Numbered from the stretch's first letter, positions 22,491-34,194 are shown. The stretch is DNA of 64,000 bases from Azorinus chamasolen (GCA_963576725.1 OY755246.1:72327967-72391966), one strand, 5' to 3'. Notes: generated from the letters alone by a model not told the origin. Program-made: numbers and translations.

Positions 22491-22501
22491 AGTCATTCAA
22501 T

Positions 22502-22556
22502 AGCTTGGATACAGAGGAGACTCAAGTAACTAGACATCTCATCAACATCCAACCTG
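22502..22556. repeat. K foldback copy flanking the minisatellite
   Basis: AGCTTGGATACAGAGGAGAC is followed by one unit-like arm (CATCTCATCAACATCCAACC). This is a non-expanded copy of the structure that seeded the array on its left. Confidence 0.65.
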
Positions 22557-22667
22557 TCTCACATTCAGTCAATAGCCTCTTAAAAGCTTGATGCAATCAG
22601 AAAGGTCAAACTTACACACAATCAAATTTTGAGCTGACATTATTTTTTTCACAGCTGGATAGTATAA

Positions 22668-23454
22668 ACAAGAAATGTCAAAACGACATCAAACCAGGTT
22701 TTCCTTCACTATTAACTAGTGATTTCTAAGTTCAAAGGGGCATAAATCCCAGAAAAATTGCAGAAGGAAAAATTCCTGACAATATGCACATCTACATATT
22801 GTGTCCTTGCTACAAACAAGGTTTTATGAAAATCTGTTGAGCAGTTTCAGAGGAGTTGTGCTTATAAAAGGATAGGGTCAAAACCTAGTGATTTCTAACT
22901 TCAAAGAGGCATAACTCACAGAAAAATTGCAGAAGGAAAAATCCCTGACATTATGCACATCTACATATTATGTACTTGCTACATACAAGGTTTTATGAAA
23001 TTCTGTTGAACAGTTTTAGAGAAGTTGTGCTTACAAGGGTAGGGTCAAAAGACCGAGTGATTTCTAAGTTCAAAGGGGCATAACTCCCAAAAATATAGCA
23101 GAAGGAAAAATCCCCGACAATATGCGCATCTACATACTGTGTCCTTGCTACATACAAGATTTTATGAAATTCTGTTGAACAGTTTGAGCGTAGTAGTTGC
23201 GCTTACAAGGGTAGGGTCAAGAGACCTAGCGATTTCCAAGTTCAAAGGGGGACATAACTCTCAGAAAAATTGGAGAAGAAGAAATCCTCAACAATATGCA
23301 CATCTACATATTGTGTCCTTGCTATATGCAAGGTTTTATAAAAATCTGTTGAGCGATTTCAGAGGAGATGCGTTTACAAGATTGGCAGCCACCCGCCCGC
23401 GCAACCGCCGTACATCACCATTTCAATAACCAGATTTTCCGTGGAAACCCCAAT
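22668..23454 (+). mobile_element. Family L element with four array units
   Basis: The start is AACAAGAA followed by the hairpin ATGTCAAAACGACAT and the tag ACCAGGTTTTCC (22693-22704). Four units of ~175 bp follow, with core GTGATTTCTAAGTTCAAAGG, GGCATAACTC and GACAATATGCACATCTACAT. A CCCGCCCGCGCAACCGCC stretch precedes ACCAGATTTTCC (23429-23440), a copy of the tag. The facing arm is decayed (GGAAACCCCAAT). Confidence 0.72.
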
Positions 23455-23789
23455 TAAAAATCCCATGTTAATATACCATTATAAAACTTTAGCTAATAAA
23501 TATTCATGATGTCATTATTTCTTACATGAATATTTATGAGGTAAAGCTTAATGAAGGAAAGTGGAGCACTCATACACTACTGCTATAAACAGGACAGATC
23601 CTACTCAGGTACAATATTTCCAAAGCAGCAGCTGAATCCTCGTATTGAAACTTTGTTTAGTACACAAAGCCTGTTGGGGATGGCAGAAATTCTCCTGAAC
23701 ATGAGCGGTGCAGTGATTGTGTGGTCAAGAAGTAGAAAGGGAATTATAATTTTATAAGCAAACAGACCAAACCCTGATTAAACCCTGCT
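23455..23789. other. Intronic, nothing recognised
   Basis: No recognised repeat or gene in this stretch. Confidence 0.4.
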
Positions 23790-23866
23790 GTGGTGGTAGT
23801 TTGGCCTAGTGGTTGAGCATTGAGCTGATAATCTAGGGGTCCAGGGATCGAGTAAAGGGTCAATTA
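23790..23866 (+). repeat. tRNA-derived SINE head
   Basis: GTGGTAGTTTGGCCTAGTGG matches a Pol III A box, and GGTCCAGGGATCGAG resembles a decayed B box 30-40 bases downstream. The would-be anticodon loop reads CTGATAATC, like tRNA-Ile. The cloverleaf is too degraded for a tRNA gene. Confidence 0.5.
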
Positions 23867-25217
23867 ATGATTTCATGTCCAAAGCTGATGTAACATCAAA
23901 GTTATACAAAGGCTACCTATAATCCTACATTTTTTATTCAACTAATTCTTACACATAACAATTATTTTTCCATGTTAAGCACTCGTTTATTTTGAATAAA
24001 AGTTGTCTGCGTACAAATTGAAGGTAGACTGTTTTTATTTTTAATTACTAAGTAGATCCATACATGTACATACAATTACGGTAGTTGTTTGGAACCTGAT
24101 GAAACTCAAATTCAGAACTACAGTCTGAAGTAGAGTTGTAATCTGGGAAAGACATTCCAACAAATTGCTACCTACTTTCGCTTTTACACGACACAAACGT
24201 CTTGAGCAAACGACAGTGTCGGCGACTCGGCGGTTACACGATACATATAGGAAGAGGCTCTATTTTCACAGTTGTTATTGACACTGGAATATAATTTGAT
24301 TGAATATGTGTTGAAAACCATCTATGGTTAATACTTACTTTGATAAGTCGATAGAACCCCGTGTTTTTACGGTTTTACTTCTTGTAAGACTTAGACTTGT
24401 GTTGAGGTTGGGTGCCATAGTCAAAACACGCTGTTCGATGCGTGATACATGTGTATATGCGAATTCCCAATTTCACTGGTTGGTTATTTTAGATTTCTTT
24501 GACCTTGTCCTTTATGAAACTTCCTATTTCTAATTTGAGTACGGGTCAAACGGAAATGACCGAATGCAACGCAAAAGGCATTTCGATTGGCTGAAGATGT
24601 AGGTCTATATGCTAATCAGTTACGAATGTGTATAAAAATGCAATCGGAAACCTCGGCTATATTCCTTCTGCTTTAGAACGCCAAGGTGTTGCGAAAACTA
24701 TGGTAAAAATATTCGTTCGCGTCTTCTTTGGAGTTTATTAAAATTCTGTATCTGTATCTGTATCTATACGTCGTAGAATCCTATATAGGCTTTTTCAAGA
24801 CTTTTAAAAAGTTTATCTTTGGGTAGATTAGTAGTAATTATCTTACACAGCGAATTATTATTAAATACATGAAGAGTAAACAAATACATGAACATTTTAC
24901 AACCAAACTAGTGCAGACTTGAAGAAAACTATTTTGTCTTGCGCATGTTCACTAGACAAGTGAACCCGTTGCCGTAAAGAGACCGATTGCTATATGGCTC
25001 CGAAAGCCATAACCAGTCAACAACTGCCCATGTGCACGAGAATCGCCTTGTTAATACATGGTCTAGTGGGACTACAACATCATGTTTTGTGCAAGAATAA
25101 GCTTTAAAACAACCTGTCCAAAAAACTTTAACCTTGGCCACTCTCATGCCAGAGGTATAACATAAGCTCTGCTGTTCTATGAACAGGCGAGCTAAATATC
25201 CAGCAAATAGTTTAGGA
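23867..25217. other. Intronic, nothing recognised
   Basis: About 1.35 kb in which I recognise no gene or repeat family, apart from a short TCTGTA microsatellite at about 24747-24770. A solitary GTTTGGAACCTGATGAAACT at about 24088 is K-like. Confidence 0.4.
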
Positions 25218-26300
25218 GGACCATGATGATGGCCATGATGGCCCTGACATTGCTCACCAGACATCAGAGGAGAAGATTTTCAGTTTTTACTACAAATGTA
25301 TAATTCTATAGAAATTTGGCCACCCTTTGGGCAGGCCTCATTTGAACCCAGGGAATTTTAATTACGCAAGGACATACAAAGTTCTGACTAAAGAGATCAA
25401 CTGACCTCTTAAATAAGCAACTGTTCCACACCGTGTCTTTATTTCTCAAACCTAGAGATATGAGAATCTGGCGGCATTGTCTTTATTTCTCAAACCAAGA
25501 GATATGAGAATCTGGTGGCATACTCCGACTTCAAAACCCAGACTCAAGCCAGTCTCCCTTAATTGGCTTGCAACTGCAAGCTTGTTGCAAGCTTAATCCT
25601 AGCCAAAATGAGCTTGCGATTTCGGTTTGGGTTAGCTAGCATTTAGCCCTGGTTATATACAAGTTTAGTGAACCAGGAAAACCCATCCATATGCATAAGT
25701 GACCTGCAATTATCCCTAGTCAATATGCTTATTGCTGGTCACTCACTCTTCAAAGGCCCTATACCTTTAGCCTGCTAATATTACACCAGCTACTTGTTTT
25801 GGTTTTTTGCATTTATAATGTTTGCAAACAGTCTGGATCAAGTCTGGATCCAGATGAGATACAAAGTAATTTGACATCTCATCAGGGTCCAAACTGTCTT
25901 TCACTCTGACATTTGTTTTTGAAAAGATATGGAAGGAAGCAACTTTTGCAGCAGATAACATTATTTGCAGACAGTAATTGCTCAGAGTGCAAAGGGTATT
26001 GGAGAAAATTATGCTGGACAGCAAATGACCCCCATAATAACCTGCATGATGTTTACAACACATCAAATAGCAAAGAGGTCTTGGGCATCAGTGAGGCTGA
26101 GTGAGCACAGTGAAAATTATTGCAGCTGCATTTTTCAGGAGTGTAAATCTGGAGTGTACTAGTAGTCTCCCAGGAAATAATGGTCAGTTTGAATTAACTG
26201 AAACAGCAGCCTGCTCTAAGAAACTGGCCACCTCTTGGGCGGGGCCAATTTTGACCCAAGGGGCATAATTTATATAACTTTTGTATAGGACCTGAACATG

Positions 26301-27578
26301 ATGCTATGTAGGGGTGTAACGATGGATCGACTTATCGACTTATCCCGATAGCGGCTGGCTCGATGTCAATGCATCGATCCAAAAATTAGAAAGCAATACT
26401 ATTGCAGATAGTAAAACAAATATTGCGATAGTTATGATAGTTTAACAATGCAGTTTTAAAGATAAAAAGCTCCTAAATTGCTCCCAAACGATGCATTAAT
26501 ATTTCCGTGATTCGTCCCTTTGTGTACGAAACTAACAATATGGTGGAAGGAAGTGTCGATTTGGGTCGAAATTGTTACGGTTCGAATTTACGCCTCCGGT
26601 TTCATTTTCACAGAATAGCTTCCGTTTTCATTTGGTAGGTTGAGATTTTATAGTAATAAGTGAATTTACTGCCGTTTATTACTGTTTTGTTCAGTTTTGT
26701 ATGAGTTGACACGTTATTTTTGAGGGATGTAACACGTGGATTTAGTTTGGGAAGTTTTCGTAGAAAGTTCGCTAAACCGACGTGAGTTTCATTGCGTTTC
26801 TAAGCAAACTGGAATTCAAATCAGTGATGCTAGGACGATAACGGTTGTTTAACTGCTTCACAAGAACACAAAACATGTTATTGTTTTAATTTAATCCTCA
26901 TATCTAATGGTGGTCATGGTGTAGAAAGCAGGGCAGCCCAAAGTTGAACTGCAAAGTTTCAATACCAAATATTGTATCAACACTAAAATCTTAAAGCTAA
27001 ATAACACTGTAGTTTATAACAAGAGCTGTCCGCAGACAGCGCGCTCCACTTTCTTTAGTGCTGGATAGTGTAGTGGAAGTCTAAGTCAGAAAGGGGAGAT
27101 AACAACAGCAAAATTAACTTTAGGGTTACCTACCCTTGTGAAATGGGTCCCCCTTGTAATAGTTAGTATGTATACCAAAGATGAACCAAATATCTTGGAC
27201 AGTTTCTGAGACATGGACCTGAACATAAAACTTAACCAACAATGAAAATTCTAAGTCGAAAAAGGGGCATAACTATGGCAAAATTAATTTTAGGGTTACC
27301 TACCCTTGTGAAATGGGTTCCCCTTGTGATAGTTAATATGTATACCAAAGATGAACCAAATATCTTTGACAGTTTCTGAGACATGGACCTGAACATAAAA
27401 CTTAACCAACAATGAAAATTCTAAGTCGAAAAAGGGGCATAACTATAGCAAAATTAATTTTAGAGTTACCTACTCTTGTGAAATGGCTTCCTCTTGTGAT
27501 AGTAAACATACATACCAAATATGAACCCAATATCTTTGATGGTTTCTGAGAAAAGGACCTTAACAAAAAGGTTAACCA

Positions 27579-27635
<57 letters not shown>

Positions 27636-27853
27636 AGAGGGTCATGACAATACCTCCACTTTTTGAAAAAGTGGAGCTAAAAATGGAAATAAATAGGCTA
27701 AAACTAAACAGAAATGAGCTTGAAACCCTTGAAACAAATTGACTATTGCAATACTACTGCAATAGTTTTGTCAGTATTCGCAATACCATCGCAATAGTAA
27801 TTCTGACTATCGCAATGGTAAAATTGTACTCAATAGTCACCCCTAATGCTATG
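26301..27853. mobile_element. hAT-type transposon (hAT2) with 8-bp TSD
   Basis: The 8-bp direct repeat ATGCTATG lies at 26301-26308 and 27846-27853. The element (26309-27845) has ends TAGGGGTG and CACCCCTA. The TSD sequence is part of the family A unit (GATGCTATGTGCC), so the empty site is known. The interior contains a full family H element and A/T-rich CAATAG/CTATTG blocks. No transposase was recognised. Confidence 0.87.
27018..27679 (+). mobile_element. Family H element, full length, inside hAT2
   Basis: AACAAGAG overlaps the hairpin GCTGTCCGCAGACAGC (27025-27040), followed by the tag GCTCCACTTT (27043-27052). Three units of ~170 bp follow, with core GGGGCATAACTATGGCAAAA and TTAGGGTTACCTACCCTTGT. 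Next comes a pure (GCCGAC)n run (27581-27635). The terminal hairpin at 27654-27676 has perfect 11-bp arms CTCCACTTTTT and AAAAAGTGGAG. The layout is complete and young-looking. Confidence 0.86.
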
Positions 27854-28174
27854 TGCCAAATATGAAAGCTGAAAACTTTCCAGTTTCAGAGGAGAAGATT
27901 TTCAAAGATTTCACTATATGTTTCTATAGAAAACAATGCACCCCTGGGGCGGGCCAATTTTGAACCCAGAGGCATAATTTATATAACTTTTGTAGAGGAC
28001 CTACAGATGATGCTATGTGCCAAATATGAAAGCTGAGAACCCTATAGATTCAGAGGAGAAGATTTTTAAAGGTTCAAATAGTTGACACGGGACGACGGAC
28101 GATGCACACCACACGACGACTGACATCAGGCAATCACAAAAGCTCACCCTGAGCACTTTGTGCTCTGGTGAGCT

Positions 28175-28266
28175 AGAATGTTGATGACGGAAGACTTAAG
28201 ACTCACGACGACAGACACAGGGCGATCACAATAGATCACCTTGGCACTTTGTGCCAGGTGAGCTAA
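28175..28266 (+). mobile_element. Second 3' cap after A6
   Basis: A GACGACAGACACAGGGCGAT stretch leads into the hairpin AGATCACCTTGGCACTTTG plus TGCCAGGTGAGCT (28233-28264). It is a family A-type cap of a different subtype, with no array unit of its own. Confidence 0.65.
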
Positions 28267-28495
28267 AAAGTGTGGAAAACCTAAAATTTCCACACTAAAG
28301 TCCAACTGCTGTAATTCTGTGAACAATCAACGTAGCGTACCAAAATTCAAACTTGATAACAAATATCACTTCAATATCTGTACGGTTTAAGAAAAAAAGT
28401 CCGCAAAATCGAAGTGTGACTGACTGACGGACAGACTGACAGACGGACGAAGTGCAAACTTATAGTACCCTCCGGCATTGCTAGTAGGGAACTAA
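28267..28495 (+). mobile_element. Family N, short capped element without array
   Basis: A 5' hairpin (GTGTGGAAAACC and TTTCCACAC) opens a single ~130-bp unique body. ACTGACGGACAGACTGACAG follows. The element ends in an imperfect hairpin (TAGTACCCT and AGTAGGGAACTA). It follows the shared layout in minimal form. Confidence 0.55.
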
Positions 28496-28652
28496 TAAAT
28501 ATTAAATTGCCGTGAATTGCTGCTTCAATTTAAACCATTCACTTTCTATTGAGATTCAGTCGAAGTTTTATTATCATCGATCCAATGAATGTTGTCTGTC
28601 CCAACTCCCGTCTGTTTTGTAGTTAATCTTATGATTTTGAATCAGCATCTTG

Positions 28653-28885
28653 TTAACCCTTCGCTTGCTATTCACTTCACTATACCTACCTGTAAATAGT
28701 GAAGACCCAGATGAGACAGCTCCTACAGGAGCTGTCTCATCAGGGTCTGCACTATTTACAAATTGATTGTGCAACGAGTGCACAGCGAAATACTTGTACA
28801 CAGTGAAGATATATGTAATTATACAACAATTTACATGGGTAAAGAAGGAGAAATGTATTTTAAAATTCAGCAAGAGAAGGGTTAA
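28653..28885. repeat. Full-length K foldback
   Basis: The outer arms TTAACCCTTCGCTTGCT and AGCAAGAGAAGGGTTAA enclose an inner hairpin at 28691-28760. The inner hairpin reads GTAAATAGTG, AGACCC, GATGAGACAGCTCCTACAGG and then the mirror arm. The apex is AGCTCCTACAGGAGCT. Confidence 0.82.
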
Positions 28886-29489
28886 AACTATGATTGTTGG
28901 GAACCTGATCTGGATCCAAACTGCTGAAAATATCTGCTGTCCAAAATATGGTCTGCTGTGCATGTAAACATCTCTTTAGTTTTTACATGTTCTGATGCAA
29001 AAATCAGTTAATTGCTAGAGTTACCATTCATTACAATAGCTATTAACTTACTGCCTAGAATAAGAGGTAAAATACTTACAACATTTCTTGGTTATGCAAT
29101 TTCTTTACCAGTCTCTTGCAAAATGTTAAAAACATTCTTTATGGTATAAAACTTCTTATTTAAAGTCACCTGAAAATCCGTACAATGGTATAGCAGGAGA
29201 TATAATTTAAAGAAATTGTTCATTAAAATCTATTTTTAGCTCCTGTAACATAATTATGAAGCAGACAACTTCGATAAAGGGTCACCTAAAGATCATTCTC
29301 ATGAAATTTAGTGGAAATCCATTCAATATTTTAGGAGATGTCATTTCAAGAATAATTTGTTAAAATCTATTTTTAGCTCCAGTGACTTTGTCGTGCAATG
29401 GGCTGAAATAATTTATAAAAATCTGATAAAGCATTCCTGTGAACCTTTGTAAAAATCTATCTAGCAGTTTATGAGAAGATTTTGTTTAA
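28886..29489. other. Intronic, nothing recognised
   Basis: AT-rich. Weak internal duplication of AAATCTATTTTTAGCTCC (about 29228 and 29363) suggests an old tandem repeat. Confidence 0.4.
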
Positions 29490-29785
29490 AACAAGAGTGC
29501 TCGGTGGAACACATGTGTCACCTGCTCGCAGCTGACACAAAAACTGTTAATATGCTGCAGTGAAATCAGAACAAAGGGGAATAACTCAAAAAGTATTGCA
29601 TGCAGTGATGGACCTTAGTTACATCAATGGTCCTCAATGAGAGGAAGACATGTGTGAAATGTGAAAGCTCTATAATGATTAATTAGAAATGACAGCCAAA
29701 AAGCGAAAGTGTGACGGACAGACAGACGGACGGACGACAGAAAAGTGATTACTAAGTGACACACTGCCTCTCGGCAGGTGCACAA
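29490..29785 (+). mobile_element. Family F element F1
   Basis: Starts ACAAGAG, then GTGCTCGGTGGAACAC as an imperfect hairpin and the tag CACCTGCTCG. One unit follows, with core GGGGAATAACTCAAAAAGTA and TGATGGACCTTAGTTACATC. ACGGACAGACAGACGGACGG precedes the hairpin CACTGCCTCTCGGCAGGTG (29762-29780), whose complement restores CACCTGCC. Confidence 0.72.
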
Positions 29786-29866
29786 AAATGTTAATGTCTG
29801 ATGATGACAGACATAGGGCAATATCCCAATAGCTCACCCTGATACTCTGTGCCAAGTGAGCGAATA
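29786..29866 (+). mobile_element. Solo family A-type 3' cap
   Basis: ATGTCTGATGATGACAGACA (an inverted motif) is followed by AGCTCACCCTGATACTCTGT and GCCAAGTGAGC. It is a decayed family A terminal hairpin without array or 5' cap. Confidence 0.5.
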
Positions 29867-29890
29867 GATATAATGTTCTTTAATATTTAC

Positions 29891-29982
29891 GTGCTAAATC
29901 CAAGTTCCTTCTTGTAACACCACAATACTGATGGACGGGCTTTGACCAGGGCTTTGGACAGCATATGATGGAGAATTACAAC
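29891..29982 (-). CDS. NAT10: NAT10 coding exon 2
   Basis: A 92-bp exon that enters in phase 0 and leaves in phase 2, with acceptor TTTTATTTCAG and donor GTAAAT. It reads VVILHHMLSKALVKARPSVL, then WCYKKELGFS and two bases of Thr. This is the highly conserved VVxLHHMLSKA...VLWCYKKELGFS block of the N-terminal domain. Confidence 0.97.
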
Positions 29983-30172
29983 CTGAAATAAAATAAAAAC
30001 TAAAACTTACATCATAATTTATCATTAAAACAGAAATATATGTTTATTTACAAGTTTTGTATCATCCATTTACATCTTATTTTAAAGTTTAGTAGTTAAG
30101 TGAACATAATCTTCAGTTCTATTTCCATAATTATGGCAATGATAGCATACATTTCTGTATTTTATAGCTACA

Positions 30173-30509
30173 GACAAAAGTGTTCAAAAGGAACATGCGT
30201 GTCACCTGTCAGCAGAAATGTGACAACAAAGCATGGAAGACTGACAATATACAGACAGACACATGGACTACTGCATACATAGGCCATTAAAATATAGTTA
30301 CTATACCATTAAATATACATTAAACTTGTAAAATCCATTAATTTCCCCATTAATTCCTGTAATAGTTATTTTAACAGGATTTCAAACATTCATGGGATAA
30401 CCCCTTAAATTACCATGAAATATCATTTCCATGGTCATTAATAATATGGATGGATGGACAGACAGATGACAGAGAAGTGATCTCTAAGTGTCAGCTGGCT
30501 AAAGCAGGT
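30173..30509 (+). mobile_element. Family F element F2, decayed
   Basis: The 5' part ACAAAAGTGTTCAAAAGGAA and CGTGTCACCTG matches the F cap. The 3' part GATGGATGGACAGACAGATG leads to GTGATCTCTAAGTGTCAGCT and GCAGGTG, a degraded F terminal hairpin. The body has lost the unit signature. Confidence 0.5.
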
Positions 30510-30671
30510 GAAACCAACGATACAAAAGAGGCTAAATTTATGTCACATGAAAAGCAACTGGTACAAGTCACACAATACCTGACCTCCTACAGAAGGATTA
30601 TCTACCATGAATATCTGAAGACAAAGATAATGGAGGGAGTAAGTTGATTATAAATGCACAATGCCAAGTTA

Positions 30672-32165
30672 AACTAGAACTACCACTAAAGGTGATAAAT
30701 ACCCCTGCATGGCAGCTTTGATTGCAAATTCAAGGAATGTAAAAGTAAAGTAAAGTACCTAGTTATAGTCTACTTTCAGTCCGAATGACCGCTCAGACTA
30801 CTGTACATTTACTCCCCTGGTCATTGAGTCATTGGCCTACAATATTGAGCACTGCTAACATATGGCGCAACCATGCAGCCACAGGTACCCATTTTAACCC
30901 CTTGGTGGAGAGGTGCGGTGAGAGACACGGAAAAGCGTCTCTGAAATTTCCGGGAGTGTGCCACCAACTACCCATGTAACAGGACAAAAACACAAAAATA
31001 CTTTTAAAGTTCAAGGGAGATAATTTTGTAATGCCCAGCGCTAAACACATTTAATTGTGTCATATACATCTGCTAATTGCGGTTATTATGTATGGAAAGG
31101 ATCAACTGAATAACTTTAAAATTGAAGGAGGAGTTTGCGACACCAATCCCCATGTTTCATGCCAAAATGACAAAAATTACGCCGTTTCATGCCTAAATGA
31201 CAAAATTTACTCAAAGTTCGAGGGGAGATAATTCTGCAATGCCTAGCCCTAAACACATGAAAATTGAGTGTTGCTCATTAACTATTCATGGTTATTATGT
31301 ATACTACTTATACACTGCATAACTTTAAAACTGAGGGAGGAGATTGTGACACCAACTCCACATGTTTCATGCCAAAATGACAAAAAACTAAGTTCAAGGG
31401 GAGATGATTCTGCAATGCCCAGCGCTAAACATATGGAAATTTGTGTCTTTCACATTTGTTTGTGGTTATTATGTATGGCAAGTATCAATTGAATAACTTT
31501 AAAATTAAAGGTGGAGTTTGTGACACCAATCTCAATGTATCATACCAAAATGACAAAAAATACTCAAAGTTCAAGGGGGGATAATTCTGCAATGCCCAGA
31601 ATTAAACACATGGAGTGTTGCACATCTACTATTCATGTTGGGTATGAATACATTACACACTGAATAACTTTCAATCTGAAGGAGGAGTTTGTGACACCAA
31701 CTCCACATGATTCATGCCAAAATAACAGAAAATACTCTAAGTTCAAGGGGAGATAATTCTGCAATGCCCAACACTAAACACATGAAAATTAAGTGTTTCA
31801 CATCTACTATTCATGGTGATTATGTATACCACTTATACACTGAATAACTTTAAAACTGAAGGAGGAGTTTGTGACACCAAGTCCCCATTTCATGCCAAAG
31901 TGACATAAAATACTCAAGTTCAAGGGGAGAAGTGCAATGCTCAACAGTAAACACATGAAAATTGTGTCTTGCCCATCTACCATTTGTTGTTATGTATACC
32001 AATTATGAAGTCAATAACTTTAAAACTGAATGAGGAGTTTGCAACACCAACTACCCAAGTTCAAATAGGGACGGACCGACCAACCGCATGAACGACCGCC
32101 CGACCGCCCGACCACTGGACAGGCTGATTCCAGTATACCCCCTCAAACAAGTTTGCGGGGGTATA
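30672..32165 (+). mobile_element. Family E element E1, full length, with a SINE-like insertion
   Basis: The start is AACTAGAACTACCACTAAAG, an imperfect 5' hairpin, with tag ATACCCC (30699-30705). After the insertion at 30743-30973 come about six units of ~185 bp, with core GGGGAGATAATTCTGCAATG, GAATAACTTTAAAACTGAAG and GGAGGAGTTTGTGACACCAA. CCGACCAACCGCATGAACGA and CGCCCGACCGCCC precede the terminal hairpin at 32134-32165 (TATACCCCC and GGGGGTATA with CAAAC/GTTTG inside). Confidence 0.84.
30737..30979 (-). mobile_element. SINE-like repeat P, copy 1, with 6-bp TSD
   Basis: ATGTAA occurs at 30737-30742 and 30974-30979 on either side of ~231 bp. Reverse-complemented, the insert matches 61478-61729 closely (GGAAATTTCAGAGACGC, GGGGTTAAAATGGGTACCTG, TTAGCAGTGCTCAATATTGT). 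It ends in a TACTTTACTTTAC tail at the 3' end. E2 lacks this insert at the homologous place. Confidence 0.75.
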
Positions 32166-32395
32166 AACAATGCTATCAATCATAAATGTTGGTGGATTGA
32201 ACCCGAAATCTAATATGCTCTGTATTTATTTTCTATTGCTTTCAAAAGTTATTGATTGGGAATTTAAATACAATATACATATTATACTTGTACACTGTGT
32301 GTATGCAATCAAACTGACAGGGACAGTACTGGGCCGTTGCTTAAAGAGTAGAAGAAATCAGAACATTCTGTTTGCAAGCAGTATCATACTTTCCT
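32166..32395. other. Intergenic-type filler in intron, nothing recognised
   Basis: No repeat family or exon recognised. Confidence 0.35.
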
Positions 32396-32440
32396 AACAA
32401 GAGGGCCATGATGGCCCTGTATCGCTCACCTGGTTTGCTA
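32396..32440 (+). mobile_element. Family A-type 5' cap, solo
   Basis: AACAAGAGGGCCATGATGGC, then CCTGTATCGCTCACCTGG. The sequence after the cap is not a family A array. At about 32473 a TACAGTCAAACCTG motif, like one end of a TIR element, follows without a partner. Confidence 0.65.
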
Positions 32441-32740
32441 TGTTTTCTATATCAAAGCTCTTATCATATTACAGTCAAACCTGTTTTTAGAGACATAGTT
32501 TTGGAGAGAGCCAAAAGTGTCGTATTTCACAGGGTGTCTTTAAATTCAGGTTGAAAATTTTATGGACCAATACCAATCGTTCCAGAGTCCATGGCGTATT
32601 GATCAACATTTTTTGCGAAAACTGATGACATTTCAATTTTATATAGAGGTATTACTTTTTCAGGGTTAGAAATGGAATAAACTATTTTATGATGTTATTA
32701 GTTACTTCTTTAGTGTCCTTACCATTAATTATATTAATAA

Positions 32741-33719
32741 CAAGAGGCCCAGAATGGCCCTGAAGCGCTCACCAGACAATCAGAGGAGAAGATTTTCAAA
32801 GTTTTCACTTTATGTTTCTATAGAAAACTAGCCAGCCCGGGGGGCGGGGCCAATTTTAACCCAAAGGGCAAAATTTATATAACACTTGTAGGGGACCTGA
32901 ACATGATGCTTTGTGCCAATATTGAAAGCTGAGAACCTTCCAGTTTCAGAGGAGAAGATTTTCAAAGTTTTCACTATATGTTTCTATTGAAAGCTGGCTA
33001 CCCCTGGGGAGGGGTCAATTTTGACAACAGAGGCATAATTCATATAACATTTGCAGAGGACCTGAACATGAAGATATGTGCCAAATATGAAAGCTGAGAA
33101 TCTTCCAGTTTCCGGAGAAGATTTTCAAAGTTTTTACTATATGTTTCTATTGAAAGTTGACCACCCCTTGGACAGGGCCAATTTTGACCCCAGGACAATA
33201 ATTTATATAACTTTTGTAGAAGACCTGAATATGATGCTATGTGCCAAAGATGAAAGCTGAGAACCCTGTAGATTCAGAGGAGTAGATTTTCAAAGTTTTC
33301 ACTATGTTTCTAATGAAAACTGGCTACCCCTGGGGCGGGCCAATTTTGACCCCAGGGGCACACTTTATATAACTTTTGTAGAGGACCTGAACATGATGCT
33401 ATGTGCCAAATATGAAAGCTGAGAACCTTCGGTTTCAGAGAAGAAGATATTCAAAGTTTTACTATACGTTTCTATAGAAAAGGCGCCCCTGGGGCAGGGC
33501 CAATTTTAACCCAAGGCGCATAATTTATATAACTTTTGTAGAGGACCTGAACATCATGCAATGTGCCAAATATGAAAGCTGAGAACCTTCTAGTTTCAGA
33601 GGAGAAGATTTTCAAAGTTTTCACTATACATGTATATGTTTCTATTGAAAACTGACCACCCCTAAGGCGGGACCAATTTTGACCCCAGGGCCATAATTTA
33701 TATAACTTTTGTAGAGGAC
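32741..33719 (+). mobile_element. Family A element A7, 3'-truncated
   Basis: The 5' cap is AACAAGAGGCCCAGAATGGC, then GCGCTCACCAGACAATCAGA. About six array units follow with the GGCGGGGCCAATTTT core. It stops inside a unit at ~33719 with no GAC stretch and no terminal hairpin. Confidence 0.8.
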
Positions 33720-34190
33720 AAAGCACAAATTAGCACAAAGTTTGGATTCTGATCTGACACATATGTAACTTCATATGTGGTTTGTACAAGAGAGTTAATT
33801 GTAAGATTTATATGTATTAAAAACAGTGTGAACAAACTCAAACAAGCAGACAATAATTCTGAAGCAGACAACATTAGAGTACTGAATGGGTAGAGATTAC
33901 TATTAGAACACTTGAACTTGTATTAAGCTCAACTTCCCAACAGATACACTGACAGGCTCTATATTGATAGCTGGCAGCTTAATGCAGGGCATACATATGA
34001 AAAAAAGCTTTAAGAGCTTTCTGCATTTTGAGAATTACCGTATCCACATAGTTTTCTCAATCTAAAATGAATGTGTGTTATTTGTCTAAAAACAATTTTT
34101 ACTCTACTGATCAGGCTAAGGGTGATTACCCATACACTCACACTGGCTAGTCTCAGGTCACTGGCTTCATCTCTGATTTAAGGTGAACCT
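33720..34190. other. Intronic, mostly unassigned
   Basis: Contains a K half (GTTTGGATTCTGATCTGACA at about 33740) and a J foldback relic (CTTAATGCAGGGC and AAGAGCTTTCTGCATT at 33985-34040). Nothing else recognised. Confidence 0.45.
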
Positions 34191-34194
34191 TTAA

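Larger units (their letters stand above)
25218..28174 (+). mobile_element. Family A element A6 with non-satellite cargo, split by hAT2
   Basis: A decayed 5' cap (GGCCATGATGGCCC, then GCTCACCAGACATCAGAGGA) opens the element. Cargo of ~0.75 kb at about 25436-26190 follows. It is not satellite and recurs inside A9 at 42716-44165. Then come family A units and the terminal hairpin at 28141-28172. hAT2 (26309-27845) is inserted in the first array unit and itself contains family H. A second, different 3' cap follows at 28175-28266. Confidence 0.72.

Noticed and set aside
21674..22500. Minus-strand open frames coding MPSYRLDVDE repeats
   Set aside because: They are read-through of a 30-bp minisatellite in several frames at once, broken by the 23-bp units. 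No protein family matches.
23790..23866. Functional tRNA-Ile gene
   Set aside because: The B box and the acceptor stem do not fit. It is better read as a SINE head.
27521..27742. Protein with an (AD)n run
   Set aside because: The run is the (GCCGAC)n microsatellite of element H, and the frame ends in its terminal hairpin.
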